A stretch of 64,000 nt of DNA, from the NCBI GenBank assembly GCA_028564925.1, contig CM053033.1, positions 202,143,607-202,207,606 on the forward strand. Reading direction: 5' to 3'. The notes under the pieces were generated by a model, which did no database searches, was not told where the DNA came from, and was given only the letters and a program-made list of their open reading frames with translations. The DNA is from Lithobates sylvaticus (lineage: Eukaryota > Chordata > Amphibia > Anura > Ranidae). The stretch's first letter is position 1. Each line of letters begins with the position of its first letter. The position numbers and the translations under genes are program-made. Shown here one piece after another: positions 1 through 9,141 of this stretch.

Positions 1-132
1 CGGAAAATTTGAGAGCAGGAGATAAAACTTTGTCCATCGGAAAATCCGACGGAAAAAATCCGATGGAGCCTACACACGGTCGGAATTTCCGACAACATGG
101 TCCGATAGGACATTTTCCGTGTGTATGGGGCA
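1..132. mobile_element. Palindromic 'ACACACGG' element, right part, cut by window start
   Basis: Two inverted copies of the family motif are seen, TACACACGGTCGG near 71 and CCGTGTGTATGGGGCA near 117-132, separated by TTCCGACAA-type spacer. The right tip matches the tips of better-preserved copies at 8101, 20460 and 30072. Only the terminal third of an approximately 400-bp element is inside the window. It has no coding capacity. Confidence 0.6.
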
Positions 133-227
133 GTAGTCCGTAGAGTTCAATATTGAGTTGGCCCACCCTTTGCAGCTATAACAGCTTCAAGTCTTCTGGG
201 AAGGCTGTCCACAAGGTTTAGGAGTGT

Positions 228-378
228 GTCTATAGCAGTGATGGTGAACCTTGGCACCCCAGATGTTTTAGAACTACATTTCCCATGATGCTCAAAATGC
301 TGCAGATTGCATGAGCATCATGGGAAATGTAGTTCCAAAACATCTGGGGTGCCGAGGTTTGCCATCACTGGTCTATAG
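228..378. mobile_element. hAT-type fold-back MITE, copy 1, with 8-bp TSD
   Basis: The element proper is 236-370. It starts CAGTGATGG and ends CCATCACTG, and nearly all of it is one inverted repeat around a loop near 300. It is flanked by the perfect 8-bp duplication GTCTATAG at 228-235 and 371-378. CAGTG termini and an 8-bp duplication are the hAT signature. It interrupts the Tc1-like fragment, so it is the younger of the two. A second copy lies at 3703-3838. Confidence 0.92.
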
Positions 379-571
379 GAACGTTTGACCATTCTTCCAG
401 AAGCGCATTTGTGAGGTCAGGCACTGATGAGAAGGCCTTGTCTTGCAATTTCCACTCTAATTCATCCCAAAGGTGTTCTATCAGATTGAGCTCAGGACTC
501 TGTGCAGGCCAGTCAAGTTCCTCCATTCCAAAACCGCTCATCCATGTCTTTATGGACCTTGCTTTGTGCAC
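379..571 (-). pseudogene. Tc1-like transposase fragment (C-terminal DDE part)
   Basis: The minus-strand frame contains KARSIKTW followed by DWPAQSPELNLIEHLWDELE, the C-terminal catalytic region of Tc1/mariner transposases, with the final acidic residue in the IEHLWD block. It is a fragment of less than a quarter of the usual length of about 340 residues. It lies in the left arm of the fold-back element and its tail is interrupted by the hAT MITE at 236-370. It cannot encode a working enzyme. Confidence 0.8.
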
Positions 572-880
572 TGATCCATATCATTTGATGGAGGGGGGAT
601 AATGGTGTGTGGTTGTTTTTCAGGGGTTGGGCTTGGCCCCTTAGTTCCAATGAAGGGAACTCATTTTGGACAATTTCATGCTCCTAACTTTGCGAGAACA
701 GTTTAGGGATGACCCCTTCCTGTTCCAACATGACTACACACCAGTGCACAAAGCCAGGTCCATAAAGACATGGATGAGCGATTTTGGGGTGGAGGAACTG
801 GCCTGCACAAAGTCCTGACCTCCACCCGAGTTTTATTTATTTATGTGAAAACCTTTATCCCAAGAGGAAAAAAAGCTTTG

Positions 881-1125
881 TTGTATCTCAGAGGCAGCTC
901 TCTAATTAGGCAAATTAGGCGGTCGCCTAAGGCCTCGCACTCACAGGGGCCTCGCGGCCTCCTAATTTGCCTGTGCTCAATCACTGATTCTCTCTCTCCC
1001 CCCTCTTTATCTCACCCTCTTTTCTGTGTGCTTGTATTTTTTTTCCTATTACGGGTGTGAGTGGGGCCTCATATGTAAGTTTCGCCTAAGGCCTCACAAA
1101 GCCTAGAGCCGCCTCTGTTGTAACT
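881..1125. mobile_element. hAT-type MITE with CAGAGGC termini
   Basis: The element is 889-1117, with termini CAGAGGCAGCTCT and AGAGCCGCCTCTG, followed inward by CGCCTAAGGCCTC in both arms. The flanks TTGTATCT (881-888) and TTGTAACT (1118-1125) form an 8-bp target-site duplication with one mismatch. It is non-coding and non-autonomous. Confidence 0.88.
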
Positions 1126-1445
1126 GCTTATAAATCATGAGCTGGAGTTTGGCTTTAATTTGTAGTTTGTGTATTTAAATCTGCTGCACTCCCCTCCCCC
1201 CAGACTGACAGTGCTGCTAGGGAAAGGTGCCCCAATGCCCCTTCATCCAGAGTGGGAACACTCTAATACAGGAGATGTGTCACTGCCGAGATCCCCAGGT
1301 GAAAACAGAGGAGAAAAAAACCCAAGAAAAGAAAACTGATGTAGCCACCACATCAAAAGGTTAGTTATCTGCAATACATCACATTTTTGGTTTTGGGTTT
1401 AATATCACTTTAAAACCAGATTTCAGCCAAAACTAAATTTTTTAG
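1126..1445. other. Unassigned non-coding stretch
   Basis: No gene, terminal repeat or tandem array is recognisable. The sequence includes a C-rich patch near 1190 and A-rich patches near 1310. It may be old repeat debris. Confidence 0.5.
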
Positions 1446-2413
1446 TTTTAGGGTTCGTTCACATGTGTGGCATGGACTGCCAATCCACGCCTGCATCTCT
1501 TTTCAGAGGTATTTTACAGGCAGTGAGGAGGCATTGTATCGCCTGCTTTAACCCCCTTCAACCCCCACACTGCACGCATTGCGCGCAGTTGTGGGGTGTG
1601 ACAGACCTAGCTGGGACACAGGCTTTTTGAGAGGACTAAATTCGAGCCTCCTGCCAACCGATTATGGGCCCTGGATTTTAAGGGGCACGGGGTGAATGAG
1701 AACCCCACTATAATCTGTGCTAGTCAGATTCAATTGCAGGGTTAATTAGCACATACAACAATAGGTGAAATACTCTTTAGAATCTGTGTCAAGACAGACT
1801 AGCCTCATTTGCATTATACAAGACAACAGACAGGTGGCTGGAGTTGATGATATTAGCATCTAACATGTGTGAAGCTCGTGACAACAAGTCTGACCTGTAG
1901 TGAAATCCTGATGGGCACAGAGTCACATCGGCTGCTTAAAGGGATTAGTTAATTAGTTTATGTTAATTTGTTACAGGTTTATTTTTAGAGTAATATGAGC
2001 AGGAGGGGGGGATCTCCTCTTCTACTTTATTATAAATACTGTCTAATTTTGGTTCTAATAAATCAGTCCATGTTGGCACTAAGCAAGTCTTGTCTCGTTT
2101 AGTGCTTGGGAGTGGTTGGAATATCTGAGATCCATATTCAGACTGGGAGGAAGTGGTATATGACGAAAGCACTCAAGAGGAGTGTGGGAGCGTTTCGTCA
2201 CATGGGGTGCTTGCAGAGTGAATGGGTCACAATCAGCAGGCGGTAGCGCCCGCCGAATAGCGACAAGCGTTATAATTCCTGGTGGGCTGTGAAGCATAGC
2301 ATTGTGGCTGCGGTATGTGTACACACTTGGCCACTGCCTCTACAGCTAATGGTGGAGGGATGGGGGGGGGGGGTAAAACTGCTCTCCAACCTCACATGTG
2401 AATGAGCCCAAAA
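1446..2413. mobile_element. MITE with 'GTTCACATGTG' termini, split by a solo LTR
   Basis: The left end reads TTTTAGGGTTCGTTCACATG and the right end is its imperfect inverse, CACATGTGAATGAGCCCAAA. Without the inserted LTR (1597-2202) it is about 360 bp. The superfamily is not certain because no clear target-site duplication was found. A poly-G run near 2360 lies in the right arm. Confidence 0.6.
1592..2207 (+). mobile_element. Solo LTR (endogenous retrovirus or LTR kin), fossil
   Basis: The LTR is 1597-2202 (606 bp). It begins TGTGAC and ends GTCACA, a perfect 6-bp terminal inverted repeat of TG...CA type, and is flanked by the 5-bp duplication TGGGG at 1592-1596 and 2203-2207. An AATAAA lies at 2057-2062, followed by a GT-rich stretch, as expected of an R region in plus orientation. 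No internal gene remains, so this is a recombined solo copy. It is younger than the MITE that it interrupts. Confidence 0.85.
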
Positions 2414-2734
2414 TGTTTTTTTGGCTGTCACTGACCAACCCCCCCCCCCCCCCCACACACAAACTTTTCTAACAGCAGGACAAAAAAATTAGGAAACGGG
2501 TTGTCACTGGGACAGGAAGACACAGAGAATAATAAAAACCTGACAAAGGTTCTAACCTTTACCTATTTTGTCGCAAGTGTTCTGTTCCTCAAATGGGGAT
2601 GCAGACTTAAAGAAAAACCTGTCAGAGGTTCTAGTCCTTACCTATTATGTCCACAAAAAATTAAAAATAAAGTTTGGCTTGGCGTTAGGCTTGAATTCTT
2701 AGCGCAGCTTCTCTTTCGTGTATGTTTTTTGTGT
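2414..2734. repeat. Poly-C tract and diverged short direct repeat
   Basis: A C tract spans about 2440-2453. After it, two diverged copies of an AAAAACCTG...GGTTCTA...CCTTACCTATT unit (near 2535 and 2611) follow one another. I take this as old repeat debris. The plus-strand frame crossing it has no recognisable domain. Confidence 0.45.
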
Positions 2735-3135
2735 ATAGACTCATACACACGACCGGACCGTGGACCAACTTTCCCGTGGATTTTTGTCCAAAGGGCGTTG
2801 GCCCCAAGTTCATATTGCATACACACGGCAGGACTTTTTCAGCCAACTTTCACCAAATCACTTGGTTTTTCTGCTCTTTACCGCCACCTTTGGTCAACTT
2901 CTGTATTGTTGTCTGATCTTTTGCATTGGTTCTGCATTGGTTTGTACAAAAGTCCGTTGGTTTTGTGTACACACGGCCGGACTTTGGTCCATCGGACTTT
3001 TGTTGGCAGAAAGTTGGTCCGTTCGCACAGCCAACAAAAGTCCGATGAAACCTGGAAAAAGTTGGTCCGATGGAGCGTACACACGGTCGGATGTTCGTCC
3101 AAAAGAGCTAATTTGCATGTTGGTTATGGGCCTTT
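2735..3135. mobile_element. Palindromic 'ACACACGG' element, third subfamily
   Basis: Motif copies TACACACGRC occur near 2745, 2818, 2965 and 3077, spaced about 73, 147 and 112 bp, close to the layout of the 8101 and 20460 copies. The right end (GAGCTAATTTGCATG... GGGCCTTTAA) matches in inverse the start of the copy entering at 63901, so these two share a subfamily. Spacer words TTGGTCC and AAAGTCCG differ from the GGAAATTCC spacers of other copies. Long frames here are a by-product of the repeat. Confidence 0.7.
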
Positions 3136-3500
3136 AATCCCACAATAAGCTGCTGCTCTTATTATTTTTATTTTTATTATTTTTTCACATTAAGTTTATA
3201 TAATTTAATTTTATTGTCCAAGCGCAGTCTTCTTCCCTTTCTTAAATTCTTATTATGAGATTATAGGGTGGGGATTGAACATGGAAAGTGTCTTCAGATT
3301 TTTTTGCATGAACTACCGGTATTTATCTTTTAAAGTCGGTATGGGTTGTGTTGTCTGTGGCGTTAGAGAGATTTCAGCACCATTTTATTTTATGCACATA
3401 AGGATATTGCACATAGAGATATGTGGGGTCACCAGTACGATAAAAACGCCCCAGTGTGAAAGGGGTCTAAGTGTAAGACCACTATGTGAAGGCAAAATGT
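3136..3500. other. AT-rich non-coding stretch
   Basis: A TTATTATTTTTATTT-type run near 3160-3185 is followed by undistinguished sequence. No gene or element boundary is visible. Confidence 0.5.
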
Positions 3501-4330
3501 GAAACCACTGTTCTAGTGATAAGTGAAAACGTTCAAAGTTCAAATACACAATGGAAAAGTCCCAATATATATGGGATCCATCAAACGTATGTGGAAATCC
3601 ACCGGTGTGACCCTGAAGATGGGAAGATAGCCAGAAACATCGCCACCATGGATAGGAGGATCTCGATGACTTGGAGAGGCTTATACCACCCAAGTCCTAA
3701 AGCAGTGATGGCGAACCTTGGCACCTCAGATGTTTTGGAACTACATTTCCCATGATGCTCCACTACACTGCAAAGTGCATGAGCATCATGGGAAATGTAG
3801 TTCCAAAACATCTGGGGTGCCAAGGTTCGCCATCACTGTCCTAAAGGCTTGTTAGATTAGTCAAACCCAATGGAGGCATCTGGTCCTGGATACGTCTTAA
3901 TTGATTGACACCAAAACATCAATGGGATATGGAATATGGACCATAAAAAACTTTGTTGGAGAACAGAGGAGGTACCCCGTAACATACGTCATGCAAATAA
4001 AAGAACTAGTATAGCGTGATACCGTTTAAAAAAAAGTAGTATTTAATAAAATATTAAATTGAACACTCACATTTCGAAGATTGTAAAAAAGCTTGTAAAT
4101 GGATCAGGTACAAAGAGCGATATGTGTAGTGATCCCCCCAAATATAGTAAGGTGTCATCAGAATACAATGAAAAAAACAGCAGATGGGGGATGGAAGTTG
4201 AGAGGTACCTCTATGATTTCCTCAGTCACAGGGGAGCAGCTATCCGACTGGATGCTGGCGCCCCATGTGACTTTGGCAGCCATCTTGGTCAGGCAGAGTC
4301 TATTTAGGACTCCGGCTTCCAGGCTTGGTG
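3500..4330. mobile_element. Retroelement-like repeat, related to 38160-38790
   Basis: This shares several blocks with 38160-38790, such as CATGCAAATAAAA, TAGCGTGATAC and GAACACTCACATTT, in the same order. The partner copy ends in a hammerhead-like motif, whereas here the corresponding part is not recognisable. No reverse transcriptase is visible. A hAT MITE (3703-3838) interrupts it. The Penelope-like assignment rests on the partner copy and is inference. Confidence 0.45.
3695..3846. mobile_element. hAT-type fold-back MITE, copy 2, with 8-bp TSD
   Basis: The element is 3703-3838 (CAGTGATGGCGAACC ... CATCACTG), the same family as 236-370. The flanks TCCTAAAG at 3695-3702 and 3839-3846 are a perfect 8-bp duplication. 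The whole element is one long hairpin. Confidence 0.92.
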
Positions 4331-4829
4331 CGCTTTATGCAACTAGCTAGCTTAGGGACAGATTCCCCGTCTGTCCGGGACAGTGCTTAGAGATGGGGAA
4401 AGGTTCCCGAGGGTGGAGACAGTGCAGGGATTACATCTACCCTTTCGAGGAAGCTCCCCGTTTGGGTGTGAACTGGCCAGGCCACATTCAGCTCCTCGTA
4501 GCAGACGCTGTCGACACCTGAATCTTCAGAACGCTGTTTCATGACTGTTGCAGTTCGTGCTTGTTGAACATTTTTACAGTATATTGCTGTACCAAACTTG
4601 GACTCTGTGTGCTCACTGTCCACCACACCACACTGAATCCAGCCCACGTGCTTTTCAACTGCTTATTTTTTAATCGTCTCCCAGCAGCTTAAAAAAATCA
4701 GCTCTGGCTGCATTACCCAATAGAGGATTTAGGACATCTAGTGGCAAAAAGGAAGTACTGCAAGGGACAGCACAGAGGACATGTTGTGGAGGCAATGTGT
4801 CAAGGACCCGCCCTCTGAGGGTTATCATT
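4331..4829. other. Unassigned non-coding stretch
   Basis: It is moderately GC-rich, with no convincing frame, terminal repeat or tandem array. A minus-strand frame of 86 codons has no recognisable domain. Confidence 0.45.
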
Positions 4830-5280
4830 TACAGTGGAACCTCGGATTGTGAGTGACGCGGTTAACGAACGCTTCGCAATATGAGCTATTATTTTTTAAA
4901 TCCTGACTCAGTTTGTGAGTGGTGTCTCGCAACACGAGCAGGGTTCAAGCCTCTGCAGTGTGCAGTACCACATTTGGCCAGAGGTGCGGGGGCGCCGGTG
5001 ACACTCGGAGCCACCCTGAAATACTCGGAAACACTGGTAAATACTCTGTTCCTGAGGGTTTCCCAGTGCATCCGAGCGGCCTCTGAGTATTTCTGAGTCT
5101 CTCTGGCTCCCCCCTCACCTCTGGCCACATGCGGTATTGCATGCAATAGAAGTCAATGTGCAACTAATTATCTTCGTTTCCATTGACTTCTATGGGGAAA
5201 CTTGCTTTTATATGCAAGTGCTTTGGATTACAAGCATTCTCCTGGAACGTATTATGCTCGTAATCCAAGGTTCCACTGTA
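4830..5280. mobile_element. TA-flanked MITE (CAGTGGAACCTCGGATT termini)
   Basis: The element is 4832-5278, with termini CAGTGGAACCTCGGATTGTG and AATCCAAGGTTCCACTG, flanked by TA on both sides (4830-4831, 5279-5280). TA duplication and CAGTG-type ends fit the mariner/Tc1 group. A related 3' part lies at 19320-19597. Internal frames on both strands are not coding. Confidence 0.8.
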
Positions 5281-5705
5281 CAGTGTAATGATTCATCACA
5301 TCAGCATTGACTCCTGCATCATCAAGCTCGTCTCATGACTGGCCTAAAAAGTCCTGGAAAAGGGTAAACATAGAAAAAAACAAAAAAAAAAACATGCTGC
5401 TGGGTCCTCAGGATGTGCAAAGAGCTCCACCCCCCCTCCGCTGCCACCTTTAGCACATTTTGGGGGGAGGGGGGAGAGAGTAATTGGTTTTGACAGGTAC
5501 CCGCTCCCACTTTTGGGTTTCCTCCTTCCCCCCCATTGACAGAGCGCAGCGTGCTTCGCACATGTGCGGCAGGGAGCTGCCGGTTTACCTTAGTAAAGAT
5601 GGCGGCAGCAGCACCCAATTGAAAAATCGGCTCGCGTGAAGACATCGCTGAATTCCTGGACAGGTAAGTGTCCTACTATGAAAGTCAGCAGCTACAGTAT
5701 TTGTA

Positions 5706-6244
5706 GCAGCTAACAGTGGCGGAACTATAGGGGTCGCTGCGATCGCCATGGCGACCGGGGCCCCCCTGTACTCTTCACTAGGAGCGGCGTCTGAGAGGAG
5801 CTCCCCGATCGCCGATTCCAAACTGTAATCGGCGCTGTGCAGGAAGCTCCTCACATTAGGCTAAAGTGAAAGCACAGTGTGTGCTGTGCTCTTTGTCTCC
5901 CCCTACAGTGCAGTACCGGCAGGAAGAGACAGGGTAAAAGGACTGCCGTTTTTTTTTTTTTTTTAATATAAGACTATCTATCTACTGTATGTGTGTGTTT
6001 GTGTGTGCATGATGCATGTGTGTGTGTGTGCGCATGCATGATGCATGTATGTATGTGCATGATGCATGTGTGTGTGTGCATGATGCATGTGTGTGTGTGT
6101 GCATGATGCATGTATGTGTGTGTGTGAATGATGCATGTATGTATGTGCATGATGCATGTGTGTGTTTGCATGATGCATGTGTGCATGATGCATGTATGTA
6201 TGTGCATGATGCATGTGTGTGTGTGTGTGTGTGTGCATGATGCA

Positions 6245-6291
<47 letters not shown>

Positions 6292-6470
6292 ATGATGCAT
6301 GTGTGTGTGTGCATGATGCGCGCATGATGCATGTGTGTGTGCATGATGCGTGTGTGCGCGCATGTATGTCTGTGTGTGTGCATGATGTGTGCGTGTGTGT
6401 GTGCGCGCATGTATGTCTATTAAATCTAAATCAGGGCCCTGAGCGTTCTAGTTACGCCACTGGCTGCTAA
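5706..6470. mobile_element. hAT-type element, 749 bp, with expanded TG-rich core
   Basis: The element is 5714-6462, with termini CAGTGGCGGAACTATAGGGG and TTCTAGTTACGCCACTG. The flanks GCAGCTAA (5706-5713) and GCTGCTAA (6463-6470) are an 8-bp duplication with one mismatch. Its core is replaced by a long TG and TGCATGATGCATG repeat. A short relative is at 60188-60335. Confidence 0.87.
5985..6418. repeat. TG microsatellite with interspersed GCATGATGCATG
   Basis: Runs of TG alternate with the 12-bp palindrome-like word GCATGATGCATG at least a dozen times over about 430 bp. Histidine-rich and cysteine-valine-rich frames on both strands are a by-product of TG/CA repeats. Long alternating purine-pyrimidine tracts like this can adopt Z-DNA (general knowledge). 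Confidence 0.95.
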
Positions 6471-6505
6471 CTTATTTATTTTTTTCGAAGGAGCATGGAG
6501 CTCCG

Positions 6506-7033
6506 CTTTAAGTGCAGGAACTCCTAGCTCAGAGCAACAACAACAACTCAGAATTTGACCCCTCTAATCCAGTGAACTGAAATCTGATAGTTGCTAGGGG
6601 TTAATGCACTTTGCACATCCTTAGTTATCCCTTTGAACTGCATGATGGAATGAACCCATAAAAAATATTTGATCTTCTCAAGAACAGCGCCTTATGGTAT
6701 TTCAAATAACCTCAGTCATTGTCACTTCCAGCCAATCACAGTCTCCCTAGCGGCACTTAGCAGAAGTTTTTTGAAGGAATGTGGAACAGCGGTACGCCTT
6801 GAGTGATACATTATTGAGGAAATAGATTTACTCTATAGGGAGCTCAGCGTGACACTATTTAATAGCATAATAAAATAGGAGAATATGAAAATGTATGATT
6901 AATAGCATCATTATTTCAGAAGTAATGAATGTGCAGGTTTCAAAAACAAATAAGTGTGTCTTCTCTAGCTCCAAAACAAATCTGTAACACAGAATGCATT
7001 TGTAATCAATAAACGAGATTAGTTTATCTCTTA
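6506..7033. other. Unassigned non-coding stretch, possibly unique
   Basis: No terminal repeat, tandem array or recognisable frame is seen. It shares no block with other parts of the window that I could find. Confidence 0.5.
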
Positions 7034-7290
7034 AGCCTTGTACACACGATCGGATTTTCCGACGGGAAATGTTCAATGTCAGGCTGTTGGCGGAAAATCC
7101 GACCGTGTGTATGCTTCATCGGACAATTGTTGTCAGATTTTCCGCGGACAAATGTTGTATCGCAGTTTTAACATTTTCCACGGACAAATGTCTGTTGTCG
7201 GATTTATCGAGCGTGCGTACACAAATCTGTCGGAAAACAAAAGTCCAATGCATGCTCCGAAGCAGAAACGGTCGGTCTTGTAAACTAGCG
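7034..7290. mobile_element. Palindromic 'ACACACGG' element, shortened copy
   Basis: The left tip GCCTTGTACACACGATCGG follows TTA. Internal inverted motifs are CCGACCGTGTGTATGC near 7100 and GAGCGTGCGTACACAAATC near 7210. The right tip is not recognisable and the length (about 255 bp) is below the usual 400 bp. Confidence 0.65.
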
Positions 7291-7993
7291 TTCGTAATGG
7301 AGAATTAACATTGGTGACGCAGCAAATTATGAAATCTAGAAGAGCAGCGCACAATTCTCTTCTTCTTTAATGGGATAATAATGAAGCTGCCTTGCTGGTG
7401 ATACTGAGGGAGTTATTGCAAACACATTTTCAAAGGCTTTTTTTTTCTAGTGATATCAAGAATAATATTATTATGTTTTTTTTTTTTTTTTTATTTGGGC
7501 AAGTTACCACAACATCATTATCCTGTAGTTATTAAAGCGGAGTGACACTGTCTGTAATGTTTTTTTTTTTTGGTGCAATGAGAAGGATTAGGAGATGGTT
7601 ATTACACACTCATGTGTTCTGTTTTCAGAGGGAACTGCTGCCGGTTTTCGTCACAAATAAACACTTATAAAAAGTGTTGCTGCTGGGTGCCATCTTGCCT
7701 GTGGCATTGGGAAACCACACAGGCACCTTCTATGGCACAGCATGCACCGCCGTTACTGCGCCGATCTCGCGCGTGCGCAGTAACGGCAAAGTGTAGCTCA
7801 CGTTCGATAGAACTTAACCAAAAAGTGCATTCTATGCATCCAAAAATATAGAAAATATACCAAATCAAATCATTATTATTCAACCAAAAAAATAATGTAA
7901 AAGCAATAATTCCAAGGCCAATAATAAATAACATGTTATCTCCTCCGATTCCGCAACATGGCTGGTTGACGAATGGCCATTCAGAAACTAACT
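7291..7993. other. Unassigned non-coding stretch with poly-T tracts
   Basis: Poly-T runs lie near 7440, 7478-7493 and 7560-7571. A GC-rich patch near 7745-7790 contains an imperfect inverted repeat (GCCGTTACTGCGC and GCGCAGTAACGGC), which may be a small MITE end. No gene is recognisable. Confidence 0.5.
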
Positions 7994-8077
7994 GAAAAGC
8001 GTGAAATGAAAAGCGCAAAATGAATAGCGCAAAATGAAAAGTGCGAAATGAAAAGTGCAAAATAAAAAGCGCAAATC
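7994..8077. repeat. 14-bp tandem repeat, six units
   Basis: Six consecutive units of the type GAAAAGCGCAAAAT occur, with one to three differences each. The array ends just before the TAA that flanks the palindromic element at 8101. Confidence 0.9.
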
Positions 8078-8097
8078 AACACTCACCAAACTTCTAC

Positions 8098-8507
8098 TAA
8101 TGCCGCGTACACACGGTCGGAATTCTTGTCGGAAAAAGCTCTGATGGTTTTCCTGCCGGAATTTCACTCAAACTGTCTTGCCTACACACGGTCACACCAA
8201 ATTCCGATGGTCTGTAACACAGCGGCATAAAACACGTTCGACAGCACTATAAAAGGGAAGTTTAATGCTTCCGAGCATGCGTCGAATTGTTTCCGAGCAT
8301 GCGTCGGAATTTTGCGTGTCGGAATTGCATACACACGATCAGAAAATCTGATAATCCGGAAAAATTGAGAACAGGTTCTCAATCCAAAGTCCGTTGGAAA
8401 TTCCGACAGAAAAAGACCGATGGGCATACACACGGTCGGAAAATCCGTTGAATAGCTCCCATCGGACTGTTTCCATCGGAAATTCCGACCGTGTGTACGC
8501 GGCATAA
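8098..8507. mobile_element. Palindromic 'ACACACGG' element, full length
   Basis: The element is 8101-8504 (404 bp), with tips TGCCGCGTACACACGGTCGG and its inverse CCGACCGTGTGTACGCGGCA. TAA flanks both sides (8098-8100, 8505-8507). The motif TACACACG recurs at 8108, 8183, 8330 and 8427, then inverted at 8491. A 3-bp TAA duplication would fit PIF/Harbinger, but other copies fit a 2-bp TA better, so the superfamily stays open. Confidence 0.85.
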
Positions 8508-8519
8508 CACAAAATTAGC

Positions 8520-8700
8520 AGAAAGGGTGCCGCTAAAGAGCTGAAAAACAACGTAGTACGTCACTACGTTCGTATTTGTTGTCCAACAATTTCTTGCCGT
8601 TTGTATGCAAGACAAGTTTAGGCCAACGCCCTTCGGACAAAAGTCCACGGTTTTGTTGGCCAACTCTTTGATTATTTCTAAAGTTGACAGAAACAACACA
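8520..8700. mobile_element. Palindromic element fragment (third subfamily)
   Basis: It contains the conserved core GTACGTCA at 8556-8563 and, in inverse, the TTGGCC / GGGCGTTGG block also seen at 2785-2800. Both tips are missing. Confidence 0.55.
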
Positions 8701-8744
8701 TAGAGGGACAGCTGCATCTATAATGTCACCAATTTCAAGATAAG

Positions 8745-9005
8745 CTTTAATATATTCTCTATAATAAAAAAAATAATACAGCGCTTAACAAACATGTGTC
8801 CATATAAGTAAAAAAAATAAACAATGATATATAATATGTAACAAAAGTCCATGTGAACCGTGAAAATAATAAACAACTAAATAGGTGCTTCACATCCAAA
8901 GTGTAAAGTTGCAGGGGATATTTCACATCTAATTGACAAATGCAAGGCAGAAAATTGCAGACAAGTTCAGGTGTGACAAAACACCCCCACATGTGTCCCC
9001 ACTCA
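8745..9005. mobile_element. Retroelement-like tail, AT-rich
   Basis: The ATAATAAAAAAAATAATACAGCGCTTAAC-type start followed by short AT-rich blocks resembles the non-coding ends at 13950-14140 and 47900-48000. No coding part is visible. The assignment is by general resemblance only. Confidence 0.3.
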
Positions 9006-9141
9006 CCGGATCACAATGACACGGTCACGGAGCTCCCGTCCGGGTGCTAGGCAATTAAAGGGCACGTATATATACGTGCTTTTGCCTAGCCGTGCCATTC
9101 TGCCGACGTATATGTACAGGCGGCGGTCGGGAAGCGGTTAA
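9005..9141. mobile_element. piggyBac-like TTAA element, 3' end fragment
   Basis: GGTCACGGAGCTCC, TTTGCCTAGCCGTGCCATTC and the tip GGCGGTCGGGAAGCGG followed by TTAA (9138-9141) match the right end of the complete element at 34705-35653. The 5' part is absent. Confidence 0.75.

Larger units (their letters stand above)
133..822. mobile_element. Fold-back (rearranged) Tc1-like element, copy A
   Basis: The left arm (about 133-572) reads as the 3' part of a Tc1-like transposon on the minus strand, ending in the family's usual tail. The right arm (about 573-822) reads on the plus strand. Both arms contain the same GTGCACAAAGC to GACATGGATGAG segment in opposite orientation, so the element is an inverted-duplication derivative and not a simple copy. 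The junction is at about 572-575. The same junction occurs in copy B at about 24788. A hAT MITE (236-370) is inserted in the left arm. Confidence 0.75.
5410..6505. mobile_element. TTAA-family repeat (CTCCGCTTTAA end), split by a hAT element
   Basis: The right end GAGCTCCGCTTTAA (about 6495-6505), the CAGCAGCTACA block near 5685 and the GACAGGTACCCG block near 5493 match the family at 54174-54560 and 20885-21165. The left terminus is lost. A 749-bp hAT element (5714-6462) sits inside the CAGCAGCTA block. Confidence 0.6.

Noticed and set aside
1439-1470. Possible assignment of the GTTCACATGTG MITE to hAT
   Set aside because: No 8-bp duplication or CAG-type tip; superfamily left open.
2501-3148. 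215-codon plus-strand frame
   Set aside because: It runs from repeat debris into a palindromic element; no domain, and the overlapping opposite frames are equally open.
4930-4960. GGTTCAAGCC resembling a tRNA/SINE B box
   Set aside because: It is inside a TA MITE and has no A box or cloverleaf around it.
5974-6410. Histidine-rich frames of 115-142 codons
   Set aside because: They are CA/TG microsatellite reading; no coding signal beyond repeat.
8098-8507. Firm assignment of palindromic elements to PIF/Harbinger (3-bp TAA duplication)
   Set aside because: The copies at 8101 and 20460 fit TAA/TAA, but those at 16883 and 33355-type ends fit a 2-bp TA; the evidence conflicts.
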